Assembly: GCA_965651905.1 (NCBI GenBank)
Contig: CBFGUG010000012.1
Location: 72,861-136,860 of the forward strand
Length of the DNA: 64,000 nt
Direction of reading: 5' to 3'
Source: SZUA-265 sp965651905
GTDB taxonomy: Bacteria > Myxococcota_A > Polyangia > Polyangiales > Polyangiaceae
Shown: positions 7,401-16,433 of the stretch, piece after piece
How positions within the stretch are numbered: position 1 is the first letter of the stretch
Layout of the letters: every line of letters starts with the position of its first letter
The notes under the pieces: generated by a model
What the model saw: only the letters and a program-made list of their open reading frames with translations
Told to the model about the DNA's origin: nothing
Database searches by the model: none
Position numbers and translations under genes: made by a program

Positions 7401-9686
7401 TCAGCGCCCCAGAGCTTGCGCACGGTTGACGATACGCGGAGTCAGGAAGATGACCAACTCGCCTCTGGTATCACTCGTGCTGCGGTGCTGAAACAAGAGA
7501 CCAAGCAGCGGGATCTCTCCGAAGAACGGAACCTGATCTACGTTGCGACCAGTGTTGCGGGTGAAGATACCACCGATGACCGCGGTGTGACCGTCCATCA
7601 CCAACAGCTCCGTTCGCGCTTCACGCTTGAGAATCGTCGGATCACCTCGAGCTGACGTCTGGTTGAAGTCGGGCTCGTCGCGGTTGATCTGCACGCTCAT
7701 GCTGACGCTGCCGTCAGCCGTCACGTGTGGCTTCACGAGCAACTGCAACTTGGCTTCTTGGAACGTCGTCTGAACACCCTGAGCGCTGACCTGACTGAAA
7801 GGGATCAACGTACCCTGACTGATTCGCGCTTCCGTGTTGTCCAGCGTCAGTACGCGCGGACTCGACAGGATGCGCAACATACCGCTCGTCTCCGCCGCCG
7901 AGAGACGCAGCGCGAGGTTGAAGTTGTTGTCGACGGATCCGAAGGTCAGACCAAGCGCACCACCCGCCCCAGTACCGACTGCCGCAGGGAGGTTCACCGC
8001 GTAATTCGGGTTGGCTACGGTTGGTGAGAACGGGGACAACCCCGCTGTGGGCGCGTTTCCGTCGGTGGCACCACCCGCGAGGCCAATGGAGTTTGGAAAG
8101 GCGAGACCCGTAGGGTTCCCCGTGGCGGCGCTGAAGCTGGCGTCGCCGCCCCACTGGACACCAATATCACGAATGTAGCGGCTTGTCGCTTCCACGATGC
8201 GCGCTTCGATCAACACTTGAGGTGTCTGAGTATCCAGTGAGCGGATCAGTTCCTCGATCTGATCTAAGTTGCCACTGACGTCGCGTACGATCATCACGTT
8301 GGTGCGATCGTCGACGGAGATCATGCCACGCTCGGATAGCAGCTCCTTGGAGCGCTCCATCATGCTGCCGGCCTGGGCGTAGCTGATTGGGATCAGGCGC
8401 GTCTCCAGAGGTGCTAGCTGCAACTCTTGCTTTTGTCGCGCGATCGCGAGCTCGCGCTCCTTTTCCAAGTCGGCTTGCGGCGCGACGCGAATGATGTTTC
8501 CGCGACGCTCCATTCCCAGATTTTTGGCGCGCAACACGACATCCAGCGCCTGGTCCCACGGCACGTTGCGCATCCGCAACGTCACGGTACCGCCCACGTT
8601 GTCCGCCGCGACGATGTTCACGCGCCCCGTGTCTGCCAGAAGCCTCAAGACGTTGTGAACGTCTGCGTCTTTGAAGTCCAGATCGATGCGCCTGCCGCTA
8701 TACCGCCCCGCGGTCTGGGCCATCAGCGTGGGAGCGAAACCCGCCGCCTGGTCCGCAGAGAACTCGTGAAGGTCGGCGGCAGTAACCGGCTGACCACCAT
8801 CGTCTTCGAGGGGTGCGTCCTGGGCAATAGTACGCGTTTTCCGAGCAGCCTTGCCATCGACAGCGACACCCGAAATACTCGAGGGCACGGCACCCTCGAA
8901 GAACGTCCAGACCAGCGCGTTTCCACTGCGCTGCACTCGTCCCTCGGCCCCTTCGGCGTGTTCGACATCGACCCAAACGCCGCTAGCTCCCTGAAAGTAG
9001 CTCGACACGAGCTTGACGCTGCCGCCGAACGCTCGGACGTCTAGTGCACGTTCGAGCTCCGAGGGCAACACACTTGCATTCACCTGGAGCCGTGTCTGCG
9101 TGGCGGACACCTGCCGCTGACGGTAATCCGTCGCAGCATTGAGCGCGATGCGTATATGGTCCTCGCTGCCGCGACGCTCGAAACTGATGTCGGCGACGGC
9201 CACTTCGGCTGGGTCCGCAGTGACTTCGGCGGAAGCGGGACTTGGCGGTGGAGCGCTCGCCGCAACGGATGCGCCCAAACGCACACGCAGGTGAGAGGCT
9301 TCAGCCACTGCAGAGTACTCGACGTCCTCGTTTACCGTGATCACGAGCCGTGTCGTCGCGGCGTCACCTTCACCGAACTGCTGAATCATCACGCCGCTGA
9401 CGAACCCCTTCGGTTCGACTATCGCAGGGGGGGCTCCAACGACGACACTCTTCGGTACGTCGATGATCAGGCGCCCTTGCTCGCGCTCCATGCGTGCACT
9501 GAACGTTGGCGGCTCGGTGAAGTCTACGACCACTTCCGTGGTGGCTGACCGCTCGTCGTGCAGCAACCGCAAATCCGTGGCCGCACGCTCAGGCGTTTCC
9601 GCGCTGGCGTGTGAGGCCGTCGACAAAATGGCGACGGTGCCCATCAGCACCGCACGCCAAGCAAGTGTTCTCATCAACCAACTCAT
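7401..9686 (-). CDS. pilQ: Type IV pilus secretin PilQ
   Basis: From the ATG at 9686 (GGAG six bases upstream) the protein has 761 residues with a signal peptide (VLMGTVAILSTASHASA). Domains in order: an AMIN domain (about 35-120) and a possible second AMIN-like stretch, a secretin N0/STN domain (VHNVLRLLADTGRVNIV), an N1 domain (DRTNVMIVRD) and the C-terminal secretin pore domain with SSPRVLTLDN, VKPHVTADGSV and EIPLLGLLFQ. It forms the outer-membrane channel through which pili emerge. An in-frame extension to 9812 exists but lacks signal-peptide character. It is the last gene of pilMNOPQ, separated from pilP by 233 bases, a wider gap than between the other pil genes. Confidence 0.95.
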   Translation of the reverse strand: MSWLMRTLAWRAVLMGTVAILSTASHASAETPERAATDLRLLHDERSATTEVVVDFTEPPTFSARMEREQGRLIIDVPKSVVVGAPPAIVEPKGFVSGVMIQQFGEGDAATTRLVITVNEDVEYSAVAEASHLRVRLGASVAASAPPPSPASAEVTADPAEVAVADISFERRGSEDHIRIALNAATDYRQRQVSATQTRLQVNASVLPSELERALDVRAFGGSVKLVSSYFQGASGVWVDVEHAEGAEGRVQRSGNALVWTFFEGAVPSSISGVAVDGKAARKTRTIAQDAPLEDDGGQPVTAADLHEFSADQAAGFAPTLMAQTAGRYSGRRIDLDFKDADVHNVLRLLADTGRVNIVAADNVGGTVTLRMRNVPWDQALDVVLRAKNLGMERRGNIIRVAPQADLEKERELAIARQKQELQLAPLETRLIPISYAQAGSMMERSKELLSERGMISVDDRTNVMIVRDVSGNLDQIEELIRSLDTQTPQVLIEARIVEATSRYIRDIGVQWGGDASFSAATGNPTGLAFPNSIGLAGGATDGNAPTAGLSPFSPTVANPNYAVNLPAAVGTGAGGALGLTFGSVDNNFNLALRLSAAETSGMLRILSSPRVLTLDNTEARISQGTLIPFSQVSAQGVQTTFQEAKLQLLVKPHVTADGSVSMSVQINRDEPDFNQTSARGDPTILKREARTELLVMDGHTAVIGGIFTRNTGRNVDQVPFFGEIPLLGLLFQHRSTSDTRGELVIFLTPRIVNRAQALGR

Positions 9687-9919
9687 GAAGGGCTCCAGCA
9701 CAGCGCCAGCAACACGCGTCCCATGAGGCACCGTAACAACGCCCGACGAGGGCAACCAAATTCCCGGGCGCGATTTGTGTCGGTCGCCGCGTTGGAAGGC
9801 CCACTTCAACAAGACATCGAGTCGCAGCTGGCGCTATGACCCGGCGAGCCCCCAGCAAGTGTCGCACCCCACGTGCCCGGATCGCTGGAAGGCCAGCTCG
9901 GACCAGACTCCGCGTGCGC

Positions 9920-10516
9920 TTACTTGTCTTTTTCGTCTTCGGGGTGCATCGAGACCACGCGAGTGGCACTCGGGATGTCTGGGTTCGACGGATCCTCCCG
10001 AACTAACACGATGTCCGACTCGCGGATCCGATCGACTCGCCAATTGATCTCGTACTCGGCGCTACCTGCGCCACTTTGCACCCGCTCGGCACGCCCAACC
10101 AGGTCGTTGCGGTGGACGACGTGACCCATACCCGTAGGGTCGACCAACATGGCCTTAGCCGGGCGAATCCTGGAAATCACACCGATCAACTTCAGATCGT
10201 CCAGGGAGTAGTCCTCCAGCACCACGTCGGGTTTGGCGTAGGCGGCCTGAACGTTGCGCTCGACGAACAAGTCTTCGAACGAGCGGAACGGGTCTCGGCT
10301 TCTAGGGGTCTCCGAAAAGTCTTCCTCTTGAAACTCGACCTTCGGTGGCCCTTCGGTCTTTTCTGGAGCTGACGCAGGAGCTTTGCGGCTTGTCGCTTCC
10401 GCAGCAGTAGTCTGGGGCTTGTTCGAAGATGGCTTGTTCGTGACGACGTCGTCGTCGCACGCGCTGCTGACCAGCAGCGCGATGGTGAGCAGCCCAGCGC
10501 CATGAGTGCGGTTCAC
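9920..10516 (-). CDS. pilP: Type IV pilus assembly lipoprotein PilP
   Basis: A 198-residue lipoprotein: hydrophobic leader with lipobox LLVSSAC, then an Asn/Pro/Ser/Ala-rich linker. The C-terminal PilP domain includes YSLDDLKLIGVISRIRPAKAMLVDPTG and a closing acidic tail. PilP links the PilN/PilO heterodimer in the inner membrane to the PilQ secretin. The GTG start at 10516 overlaps the pilO stop (GTGA), so the pair is translationally coupled. Confidence 0.92.
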   Translation of the reverse strand: MNRTHGAGLLTIALLVSSACDDDVVTNKPSSNKPQTTAAEATSRKAPASAPEKTEGPPKVEFQEEDFSETPRSRDPFRSFEDLFVERNVQAAYAKPDVVLEDYSLDDLKLIGVISRIRPAKAMLVDPTGMGHVVHRNDLVGRAERVQSGAGSAEYEINWRVDRIRESDIVLVREDPSNPDIPSATRVVSMHPEDEKDK

Positions 10517-11151
10517 TTGCCGCCTCCCCGATTCTTGCGGCTACCCGCGCCGCCTCCTTGAGAAGCGACCTGCTCTTCCATCGCGTGGAATGCCGTGGCG
10601 AGCACGGTCACGCTCAGGATGATTTCGTCGCTACCGTCAGCGGCCGCAGGACGCACTTTCATGGAGATGTTTTCCATGTTGATGATGCGTTCGAGCTGAC
10701 CGACGTTGTATAGAAACTTGGCGATCTGGTGGAAGCGTCCTTGAAGTTCGACCTTCATCGGAACTCGCGCGTAGAACTGGTCGGGAACCTCCTCTTGAGG
10801 CGTCCAAGCGATGAGCTCGACTCCGACCAAGTTCGCCACATTTTGGATTGAACTCAAGAACGCGGGGTACTCGGTAGTGGCGGGCAGCACTTTCATCAAG
10901 GCCCGTTTGTTCCGCTCCCGCTCGGTCAGCTCCGCGACGTCCTGTTGGTACGCGGCTTCCGCGGCCAGCGCATCCTTGAGTTCACCTTCGAGGGTCTGCT
11001 TCTGGTTTTGCGCAGCGGTGATTTCGGTTTGAATCTCGCTGTGAAAGATCATGAAGTAGGCTGCCCAGGGCAACGAGAGCATGACGAGACCGAGCGCGAT
11101 CCTTCCAGGCAACCCGAGCTTGGACAGGGCGCTTTTCTTTGCAGCAGCCAT
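10513..11151 (-). CDS. pilO: Type IV pilus inner-membrane protein PilO
   Basis: The protein has 212 residues, a single N-terminal transmembrane helix (GLVMLSLPWAAYFMIF), a coiled-coil region (ITAAQNQKQTLEGELKDAL), and a periplasmic ferredoxin-like PilO domain. The last about 20 residues are Gly/Arg/Lys-rich. PilO pairs with PilN in the alignment complex. Its ATG (11151) shares one base with the pilN stop (TGATG). Confidence 0.92.
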   Translation of the reverse strand: MAAAKKSALSKLGLPGRIALGLVMLSLPWAAYFMIFHSEIQTEITAAQNQKQTLEGELKDALAAEAAYQQDVAELTERERNKRALMKVLPATTEYPAFLSSIQNVANLVGVELIAWTPQEEVPDQFYARVPMKVELQGRFHQIAKFLYNVGQLERIINMENISMKVRPAAADGSDEIILSVTVLATAFHAMEEQVASQGGGAGSRKNRGGGK

Positions 11152-11789
11152 CAGTACCTAACCCTCGCTTCGAGCTTGAAGTCGACCCAATCGTCTTCAC
11201 TCTTGGCTCCGCTCTTACGTTTACCTGGAAGCAACCGCACGTCGTAAAAGTAGCTCGAGAGATTCATTCTGCGCGCCAGTTCGCTGACGTCCTCTCCGTC
11301 CTTCGCCAGGCCCGCAAGGCGAACGGTCCGAGAGTCCTCGATGAACGACGTCAGCCACAGACGCCGACTGTCCCAGTTGACGTTGTGCATCGCCAAGGGG
11401 TTTTCGTCGCGAATCTTCTGAAGGTCATCGGGGTCGATGCTCGGCCCGCGCCCCCGCGTCATGAGTCGAGCGATCTCGAGCAGAACCGCGGTAGGCCCGG
11501 TCCGCGCGCTTTGGAGCTTCGCAATCGCCTTTTCGCGATCGCGAAGCACCTGAAGCTTCTGTTGGATGGTCGCGTGATCTTTGACCTTGTCTTTCGAGAT
11601 CTTGATCTCGCCTTCCAGCTTGCGATTGCTGGTGACCAAGTCGTCGAGTTCTTCCTGCTTCATGCTGTAAAGCACCAAGCAACCGATCACCTCACACGCG
11701 ACCAATACCATCAGGAAGACCAACCAGCCCTGGCCGCCTTCTGCAGCCTGGGCCCGTCGCTGACTCGGGAGTAGGTTAATCCGAATCAT
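11151..11789 (-). CDS. pilN: Type IV pilus inner-membrane protein PilN
   Basis: Translation from the ATG at 11789 gives MIRINLLPSQRR, the conserved PilN N-terminus that docks into PilM, followed by a transmembrane helix (GWLVFLMVLVACEVIGCLVLY), a coiled coil and a periplasmic domain; 212 residues. The start overlaps the pilM stop by four bases (ATGA). The longer in-frame reading to 11894 would extend into pilM and is rejected because it would bury this motif. Confidence 0.93.
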   Translation of the reverse strand: MIRINLLPSQRRAQAAEGGQGWLVFLMVLVACEVIGCLVLYSMKQEELDDLVTSNRKLEGEIKISKDKVKDHATIQQKLQVLRDREKAIAKLQSARTGPTAVLLEIARLMTRGRGPSIDPDDLQKIRDENPLAMHNVNWDSRRLWLTSFIEDSRTVRLAGLAKDGEDVSELARRMNLSSYFYDVRLLPGKRKSGAKSEDDWVDFKLEARVRY

Positions 11790-12841
11790 TGTCGCGACTC
11801 TTTCTCTTTGCGCAGCGCAAGGCCCAAAGCGACGGCCAATTGCGGCGCGCGTTGCTGGAGCAGCCCGGCATCGACCGACGAGTCCACCGTGCAAGTGGTC
11901 ATCGGGTTCCAGAGTTCAACGGGCACGCGAGCTCGACGTTGAATCGACGTGCCCAACGATGGCAAGTTCGCGGAACCCCCAGTCAGCACGACTCGAGAGA
12001 CGTCGCTTTCACCGCTCGTGGCCATGTAGAAGTCGAGACTTCGCTGAATCTCTGCAGCGATGGAGTCCACGGCTTTCTCCGCGATCGACGGCACCTGCGG
12101 CGGAACTGGTGAGCCATCAGGCGAGTACCCACACTTGTAGCACTCGGCAACATCGGAAGGCACGCTCATCTGGCGCTGAATCTCTTCAGTGATGATGTTG
12201 CCGCCGTTGGCTATTTCTCGGGTGAACGTGCTCGTTCCGCCAGACAGAATGTTGAGCGACGCGAAGCTTGCGCCGACGTTGAGCAACGCGACGGTCTCCC
12301 CGTCGGTCAGTGTGTGGGTGGCCTCGAACGCGTTCTGTATGGTGAACGCGTCGATGTCGACGACGATGGGGCGCAGCCGGGCACTTCGAGCGAGCTGCGC
12401 GTACTCGGTGATTTGGTCTTTGCGCGCTGCGACCAGCAGCAAGTCCATTTGACTCGAGTCACCTCGGCGATTGAGCACCTCGTAGTCGACCTGCACTTCC
12501 TTGATGTCGTAAGGAATGTGCTGTTCCGCCTCCCAGGTGATGTGGTCGGCGAGGTCCTGCTCGGTCATCATGGGGACGGTGATCTTGCGGATGATCACGC
12601 TCTGGCCAGAAACGCTCATCGCAACGTCGCGACCGCGAATTTTCCCACTGGAGAGCGCACTCTTGAGCGTGGACACCACGGTCTCGGGGTCCATCACCTG
12701 CCCGTCGACGACAGCCTGAGGCGGCAAGGGCGCGTAGCCTAGCCGCTGCAGCACGATCCCCTTGCGGGTTTCCTTGATCTGGCAGACCTTGATGGAACTG
12801 GTCCCGATGTCCACACCGATCAGGTTCTTACCTTCGCCCAT
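11786..12841 (-). CDS. pilM: Type IV pilus actin-like ATPase PilM
   Basis: A 351-residue cytoplasmic actin-fold protein. The phosphate-1 motif is LIGVDIGTSSIKVCQI at the N-terminus, and phosphate-2/adenosine motifs appear as VALLNVGASFASLN and VVLTGGSANLPSLG. It binds the PilN N-terminal peptide and couples cytoplasmic motor proteins to the pilus complex. The ATG at 12841 has a good ribosome site (GAGGA, about five bases upstream). It is the first gene of the operon and is divergent from the FliA-like sigma gene across 440 bases. Confidence 0.94.
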   Translation of the reverse strand: MGEGKNLIGVDIGTSSIKVCQIKETRKGIVLQRLGYAPLPPQAVVDGQVMDPETVVSTLKSALSSGKIRGRDVAMSVSGQSVIIRKITVPMMTEQDLADHITWEAEQHIPYDIKEVQVDYEVLNRRGDSSQMDLLLVAARKDQITEYAQLARSARLRPIVVDIDAFTIQNAFEATHTLTDGETVALLNVGASFASLNILSGGTSTFTREIANGGNIITEEIQRQMSVPSDVAECYKCGYSPDGSPVPPQVPSIAEKAVDSIAAEIQRSLDFYMATSGESDVSRVVLTGGSANLPSLGTSIQRRARVPVELWNPMTTCTVDSSVDAGLLQQRAPQLAVALGLALRKEKESRQ

Positions 12842-12964
12842 TGCTTCCTCGACGCGCCCGAACGCGCGGGAAAAAGTCTGTCACCGCCCGCAGAAGACAG
12901 GCAAATAAACAGGTTTTTGGTGAGACTGCGGCGGCGCCGTGCCGCCCCCGTCTTACATCCGCTG

Positions 12965-12988
12965 ACCTGAAGCGGGTGGGGGTCAGGT
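12965..12988. promoter_or_regulatory. Inverted repeat upstream of pilM
   Basis: ACCTGA and TCAGGT are separated by 12 bases, about 125 bases upstream of the pilM start. A dimeric regulator site is plausible. No convincing sigma-70 or sigma-54 promoter for pilM could be placed in the 440-base divergent region; the only good promoter candidate there points toward the sigma gene. A GC-rich hairpin (GCGGC, ACGGC, GCCGC) lies between this repeat and pilM. Confidence 0.3.
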
Positions 12989-13238
12989 AAAACCCCGGGT
13001 AATCTTCGACCCACTAATGAGAGCCATGGGAAGATTCCCCATCCCTGGCGCGTCCGTCGACTCAAAGCGGCCTACGTAGCGCCCAGCACCGCGCTGAGTG
13101 ACGCCGAAGCCGCGGTTGCACTCATTTCACCCCAAACGCCTACAGGGTAAAGGATAACCCAGTGAGGGGATGGAGGGAGCGTTAACACACAGCCCTAAAT
13201 ACATGAATTATCTCAGCTTACCCAAGCCAACCCAAGTC

Positions 13239-13254
13239 TGGCATGGCGGCTGCA
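13239..13254 (+). promoter_or_regulatory. Candidate sigma-54 promoter for the FliA-like sigma gene
   Basis: TGGCATGGCGGCTGCA matches the sigma-54 consensus (TGGCAYR-N4-TTGCA) with the invariant GG and GC exactly ten bases apart. The predicted start of transcription, about 12 bases after the GC, falls near 13265. That leaves a short leader containing a GAGGAA ribosome site before the ATG at 13282. An ATG at 13243 lies inside this promoter, an argument against using it as start codon. Confidence 0.55.
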
Positions 13255-13281
13255 AAGAGTTGCTTTCGAGGAAACTTGGAA

Positions 13282-13986
13282 ATGACCCAATCAGCAGCCA
13301 TCGAATTGCCAGTAGTCCAGAACACGGAGCGAGCGGCGGGTGAGTCCGCGCCACCTCCCGAAAGCACGCGGCGCCTGACCGTTCGCGCCCGAGGCATGGA
13401 GGGTACCACAAAGCCCACGACCGACGAGCTGATGAAGAAGTATGAGCACGTGGTCCGTCAGATCGCGGGTGGTTTCCAGCGCAAGCTCCCCCGCAACGTG
13501 CTGCGCGACGACCTGATCGCCGCAGGCATGAGTGGGCTGTGGGACGCACTGCGTCGCCAAGGACACGAGAAAGCAGGCAACTTCGACTGGTACGTCCGCG
13601 TGAGGATCCGCGGCGCAATCCTGGACGAATTGCGCGCCCAGGACTGGCTGCCACGCCGAGCCCGCGCCGCAGCTGGCAACGGCAGCGCAAACGCCCCCAT
13701 GGTCCTGCGATTCGACGAGGTGAGTGATTCGGAACAAGCCCGCTGCCTGGCTCGCGACGACAACAACGCGGAAGCCGCCGTCGAAGCCAGCTACGTGCGA
13801 CGACAGCTGAAAGAAGCCCTGGACCAATTGCCCGAACGCGAGCGGCGCATCGTTTCGCTCCACTACTTCCGCGGCATGAAGTTCAAGGACCTCGGCGAGA
13901 TGCTGGGCGTGAGTGAACCACGCATATCGCAACTGCACTCGCGCGCCATGGGCCGTCTGAAGGGCATCCTGGCCGAAGCCGCCTGA
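13282..13986 (+). CDS. FliA/WhiG-family RNA polymerase sigma factor
   Basis: A 234-residue sigma-70 family member. Region 2 has DDLIAAGMSGLWDALRR and FDWYVRVRIRGAILDELR, the FliA-type block followed by DWLPR. Region 4 is PERERRIVSLHYFRGMKFKDLGEML with an HTH (VSEPRISQLHSRAM). The first 50 residues are Pro/Glu/Arg-rich and disordered. FliA-type factors drive flagellar or developmental regulons, but no flagellar genes are visible here. Its nearest neighbour is the divergent pil operon, so a motility or developmental role is possible though unproven. Start chosen from the sigma-54 promoter and GAGGAA placement. Confidence 0.88.
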   Translation: MTQSAAIELPVVQNTERAAGESAPPPESTRRLTVRARGMEGTTKPTTDELMKKYEHVVRQIAGGFQRKLPRNVLRDDLIAAGMSGLWDALRRQGHEKAGNFDWYVRVRIRGAILDELRAQDWLPRRARAAAGNGSANAPMVLRFDEVSDSEQARCLARDDNNAEAAVEASYVRRQLKEALDQLPERERRIVSLHYFRGMKFKDLGEMLGVSEPRISQLHSRAMGRLKGILAEAA

Positions 13987-14002
13987 AACCGCCCACGAGG
14001 AG

Positions 14003-14026
14003 GTGAGCGCTTTCTCGGGCGCTCAC
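14003..14026. terminator. Hairpin between convergent genes
   Basis: GTGAGCGC, an eight-base loop and GCGCTCAC form a perfect 8-bp stem between the sigma gene (ends 13986) and the converging gene ending at 14023. The stem overlaps the latter's stop codon. A two-way terminator is likely, although no clear T run follows. Confidence 0.45.
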
Positions 14027-16338
14027 TTCAGTTCGAAGGTGGGCTGCGCCATCTCCTTGGACAGCCCGACGATCAGCGTCGTTGCGGAGTCCCGAGGCAG
14101 GCCCGTGCGAGTTCCCTCTCGATAGAACTCGGCCTGGTGCTGTGACGCGCGATCCAACTCGCAGACGAAATCACAACCCAGACGACGCAACTCCAGTGCC
14201 AGTGGGGCGGAACTGTCGTGTCTCGAGAAAGCCGCCAGCACTCGTCCGTCGGGGGCAACACAAAGCGCACCCCGACGCCTGTGTGAACCAGCATGGGAGG
14301 CACGTTCGGTGAGCTGCCCGTCGCTCACCAACAGCGGGAGCTGGAGGGCTTGCTCGCTAACGCGCAACTCGGGCGGTTGCCCCGCGGGCGCTAGCTCGAG
14401 CCCAGCGTCTGAGACCACCAGCGTCGCGTAGTTCGGGCGCAACGGGAGCGTTTCGCGTTCACCAAACGCCAAACCGTAGCGCGTTGCTCGCGTGGTGTGG
14501 CCAACATCGAACGCAAACAAGACGCGCTCGGCCTCTTCAGCGGCGAGCTCGCGAGTCGGCGCTGCGCGCCCGGGCAATAGCGGTTCCGAACCGCCACCGA
14601 GTACGGACCATGAGACTCGCTCGGGTGCGATGGTAACCAGCTCCAGTTGCAGTTCGCCCACGCTCGACGGCGCTCCGAGAATGGCTGGCAGCAGCGTCGG
14701 GGCAGGCTGTGCCCCGGGGCTCACGACCCAGTCGAGACCACCGAGTTCGAGCCTCTGTGGTCGCTCCGCGAGATAGAAAAAGTCTCGCTCTGCAACTCCC
14801 CGTTCCAGCCACGGTGGCGTTGCAATCGCCTCGCTCACGGCGCGCCACACCGTCGAACCCGCCTCGTCACGTTTCGCGAATCCGCCGCTCGTCGCGTCGA
14901 GGGCCAGGGCCGTCTGGCAGCCCGCATGGATCAGCCCCAGCGAAAGTGCTGCCCGACTGGCGTGATTCGACCATGCGTACAGCAAGTGCCCGCCAGACGT
15001 TCGACACAACGCAGCCTGCGCAGTCACCGTGTGTTCGCCCGCACCTCGCACAATCGAAGTACCTCCGTCGATCAGCAGCGGTGGACTCTGCCGATAGGAC
15101 AGAACCGCGTCAGCTTGAAGGTCCTTCGGCCATCGACCGAGCCCGATATCGCCGCGTTGGGTGATCACGACGCTGGGAAGTAACTCGACGGGTAGGCTCG
15201 AGGTTCGCCCCTCCACCTTCAGCGCAGGGGTGGAGTCTGGCTCGAGTGTGCCCCCACCGAACACGGCGACCACGTGCTGGGTCTCGGGCAGACGTCCCGT
15301 GCCCGGGGGGCCCAGCGTCCCCCGAGGTTGCTGCACGCCCCCCTGCAGGTGCAGCTCGAGCCGACGCACGTCGATCGCGACCAGTTGGAGGCGAGACTCT
15401 GGGCGCAACGGGTCCAAGCTCAGTTGTGTGACGAGCAGCGTCGCCTCGTCGGATTGTCCGTCAGAGGGACGCCAAGTGCCCTCGGTGGCCGGCGCCGACG
15501 CCAGCAGCGGCTCGAAGTGCGGTGGGGGCCATTGGACGCCGTCCTCCGTGCGAGCAGGTTTGGGGGTCACGTCAGGCGGCGGCTGAACTTCACGCAACGC
15601 CCGACGCCAAGGGAAAACGAACTCCCGAGCGGCGGTCTCGGGTAAGTCACCACCGTCCAGCTCACCCCTCCACACCTCCACCCCTTTCCAGTCGGGAAGC
15701 GCCGCGTCGCCCAGGTCGTGCTCTAGTTCGGCGCCGCCACCGAGCTTCAATCGCAGGCGCGGTGGGTCCACGATCATCGACAGACTGCCGACAGGATCGA
15801 ACGCCAAGTGAAGAGCGCTGAGCGGCGGGAGGCATTCGCGCCACAGACAGCTGCCCCAGTCGGAATCTGTGGAAACGGCGGCGGACCGCGTCGCATCCAG
15901 ATCCACGAGTGATAGTGAAGTGGCGCCTGCGGCCGTGACCGTCGAGTAGCCGACGTATGATGACACGGCGAGCAGTCCCTGCTCGGCCGCGTCTACCGTT
16001 CGGGTCAGGTTCTCTACCCGTGACAGTCGCAGCGGTTGCCCCTCTGGAGTCACACTGAAGCGCGCCCGAAAGACGTCAGGCTTGCCGTCGGCGGGCGCAC
16101 CGACGAACACCACCTCACGCCCGACCACGAGGTCCCCGACCACGCCGAGACTGGGCCCCCAGGTGATGGCATCTGGCGAGACGGCCCCGCCCACCGCGCG
16201 CCCCAACGCGACGCCGAGCTTGTCCAAAGTGGGCGCACCCGGCGCGTGGGAAGCGCAACGATGCCCGGCCGCAAACGCAGCCACCGCAGCCAGCAGCCCA
16301 ACCCGCACGGCAACGAAACGACCAAAGACCCTGAGCAT
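14023..16338 (-). CDS. Exported phosphodiester-glycosidase-like (NAGPA-related) protein
   Basis: From the ATG at 16338 the product has 771 residues and an N-terminal signal (FVAVRVGLLAAVAAFAAG). Residues about 300-620 align by eye with the protein encoded at 47454: shared LHL, LPETQH/IPEAQH, SNHAS/SNHTT, LGLIHAGCQTALALD/LGVHHAGASNVAQLD and RDFFYLAE/RDFFYVTP. That relative carries clearer marks of the phosphodiester glycosidase (NAGPA) fold, so this one is a diverged member. It has extra N- and C-terminal regions of unknown function. Substrate and activity are unknown. An open extension to 16620 would overlap divergent cdsA and is Arg/Pro-rich shadow sequence. Confidence 0.6.
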   Translation of the reverse strand: MLRVFGRFVAVRVGLLAAVAAFAAGHRCASHAPGAPTLDKLGVALGRAVGGAVSPDAITWGPSLGVVGDLVVGREVVFVGAPADGKPDVFRARFSVTPEGQPLRLSRVENLTRTVDAAEQGLLAVSSYVGYSTVTAAGATSLSLVDLDATRSAAVSTDSDWGSCLWRECLPPLSALHLAFDPVGSLSMIVDPPRLRLKLGGGAELEHDLGDAALPDWKGVEVWRGELDGGDLPETAAREFVFPWRRALREVQPPPDVTPKPARTEDGVQWPPPHFEPLLASAPATEGTWRPSDGQSDEATLLVTQLSLDPLRPESRLQLVAIDVRRLELHLQGGVQQPRGTLGPPGTGRLPETQHVVAVFGGGTLEPDSTPALKVEGRTSSLPVELLPSVVITQRGDIGLGRWPKDLQADAVLSYRQSPPLLIDGGTSIVRGAGEHTVTAQAALCRTSGGHLLYAWSNHASRAALSLGLIHAGCQTALALDATSGGFAKRDEAGSTVWRAVSEAIATPPWLERGVAERDFFYLAERPQRLELGGLDWVVSPGAQPAPTLLPAILGAPSSVGELQLELVTIAPERVSWSVLGGGSEPLLPGRAAPTRELAAEEAERVLFAFDVGHTTRATRYGLAFGERETLPLRPNYATLVVSDAGLELAPAGQPPELRVSEQALQLPLLVSDGQLTERASHAGSHRRRGALCVAPDGRVLAAFSRHDSSAPLALELRRLGCDFVCELDRASQHQAEFYREGTRTGLPRDSATTLIVGLSKEMAQPTFELK

Positions 16339-16433
16339 CCCGCCGCCTGTTAGCGCGTGTCGCGGACTCGACACAAGAGCAGGCAGCTCGGGGTTGTGCG
16401 CGGGACGGCACGCTGATAAGCGAGACGCGGCGC

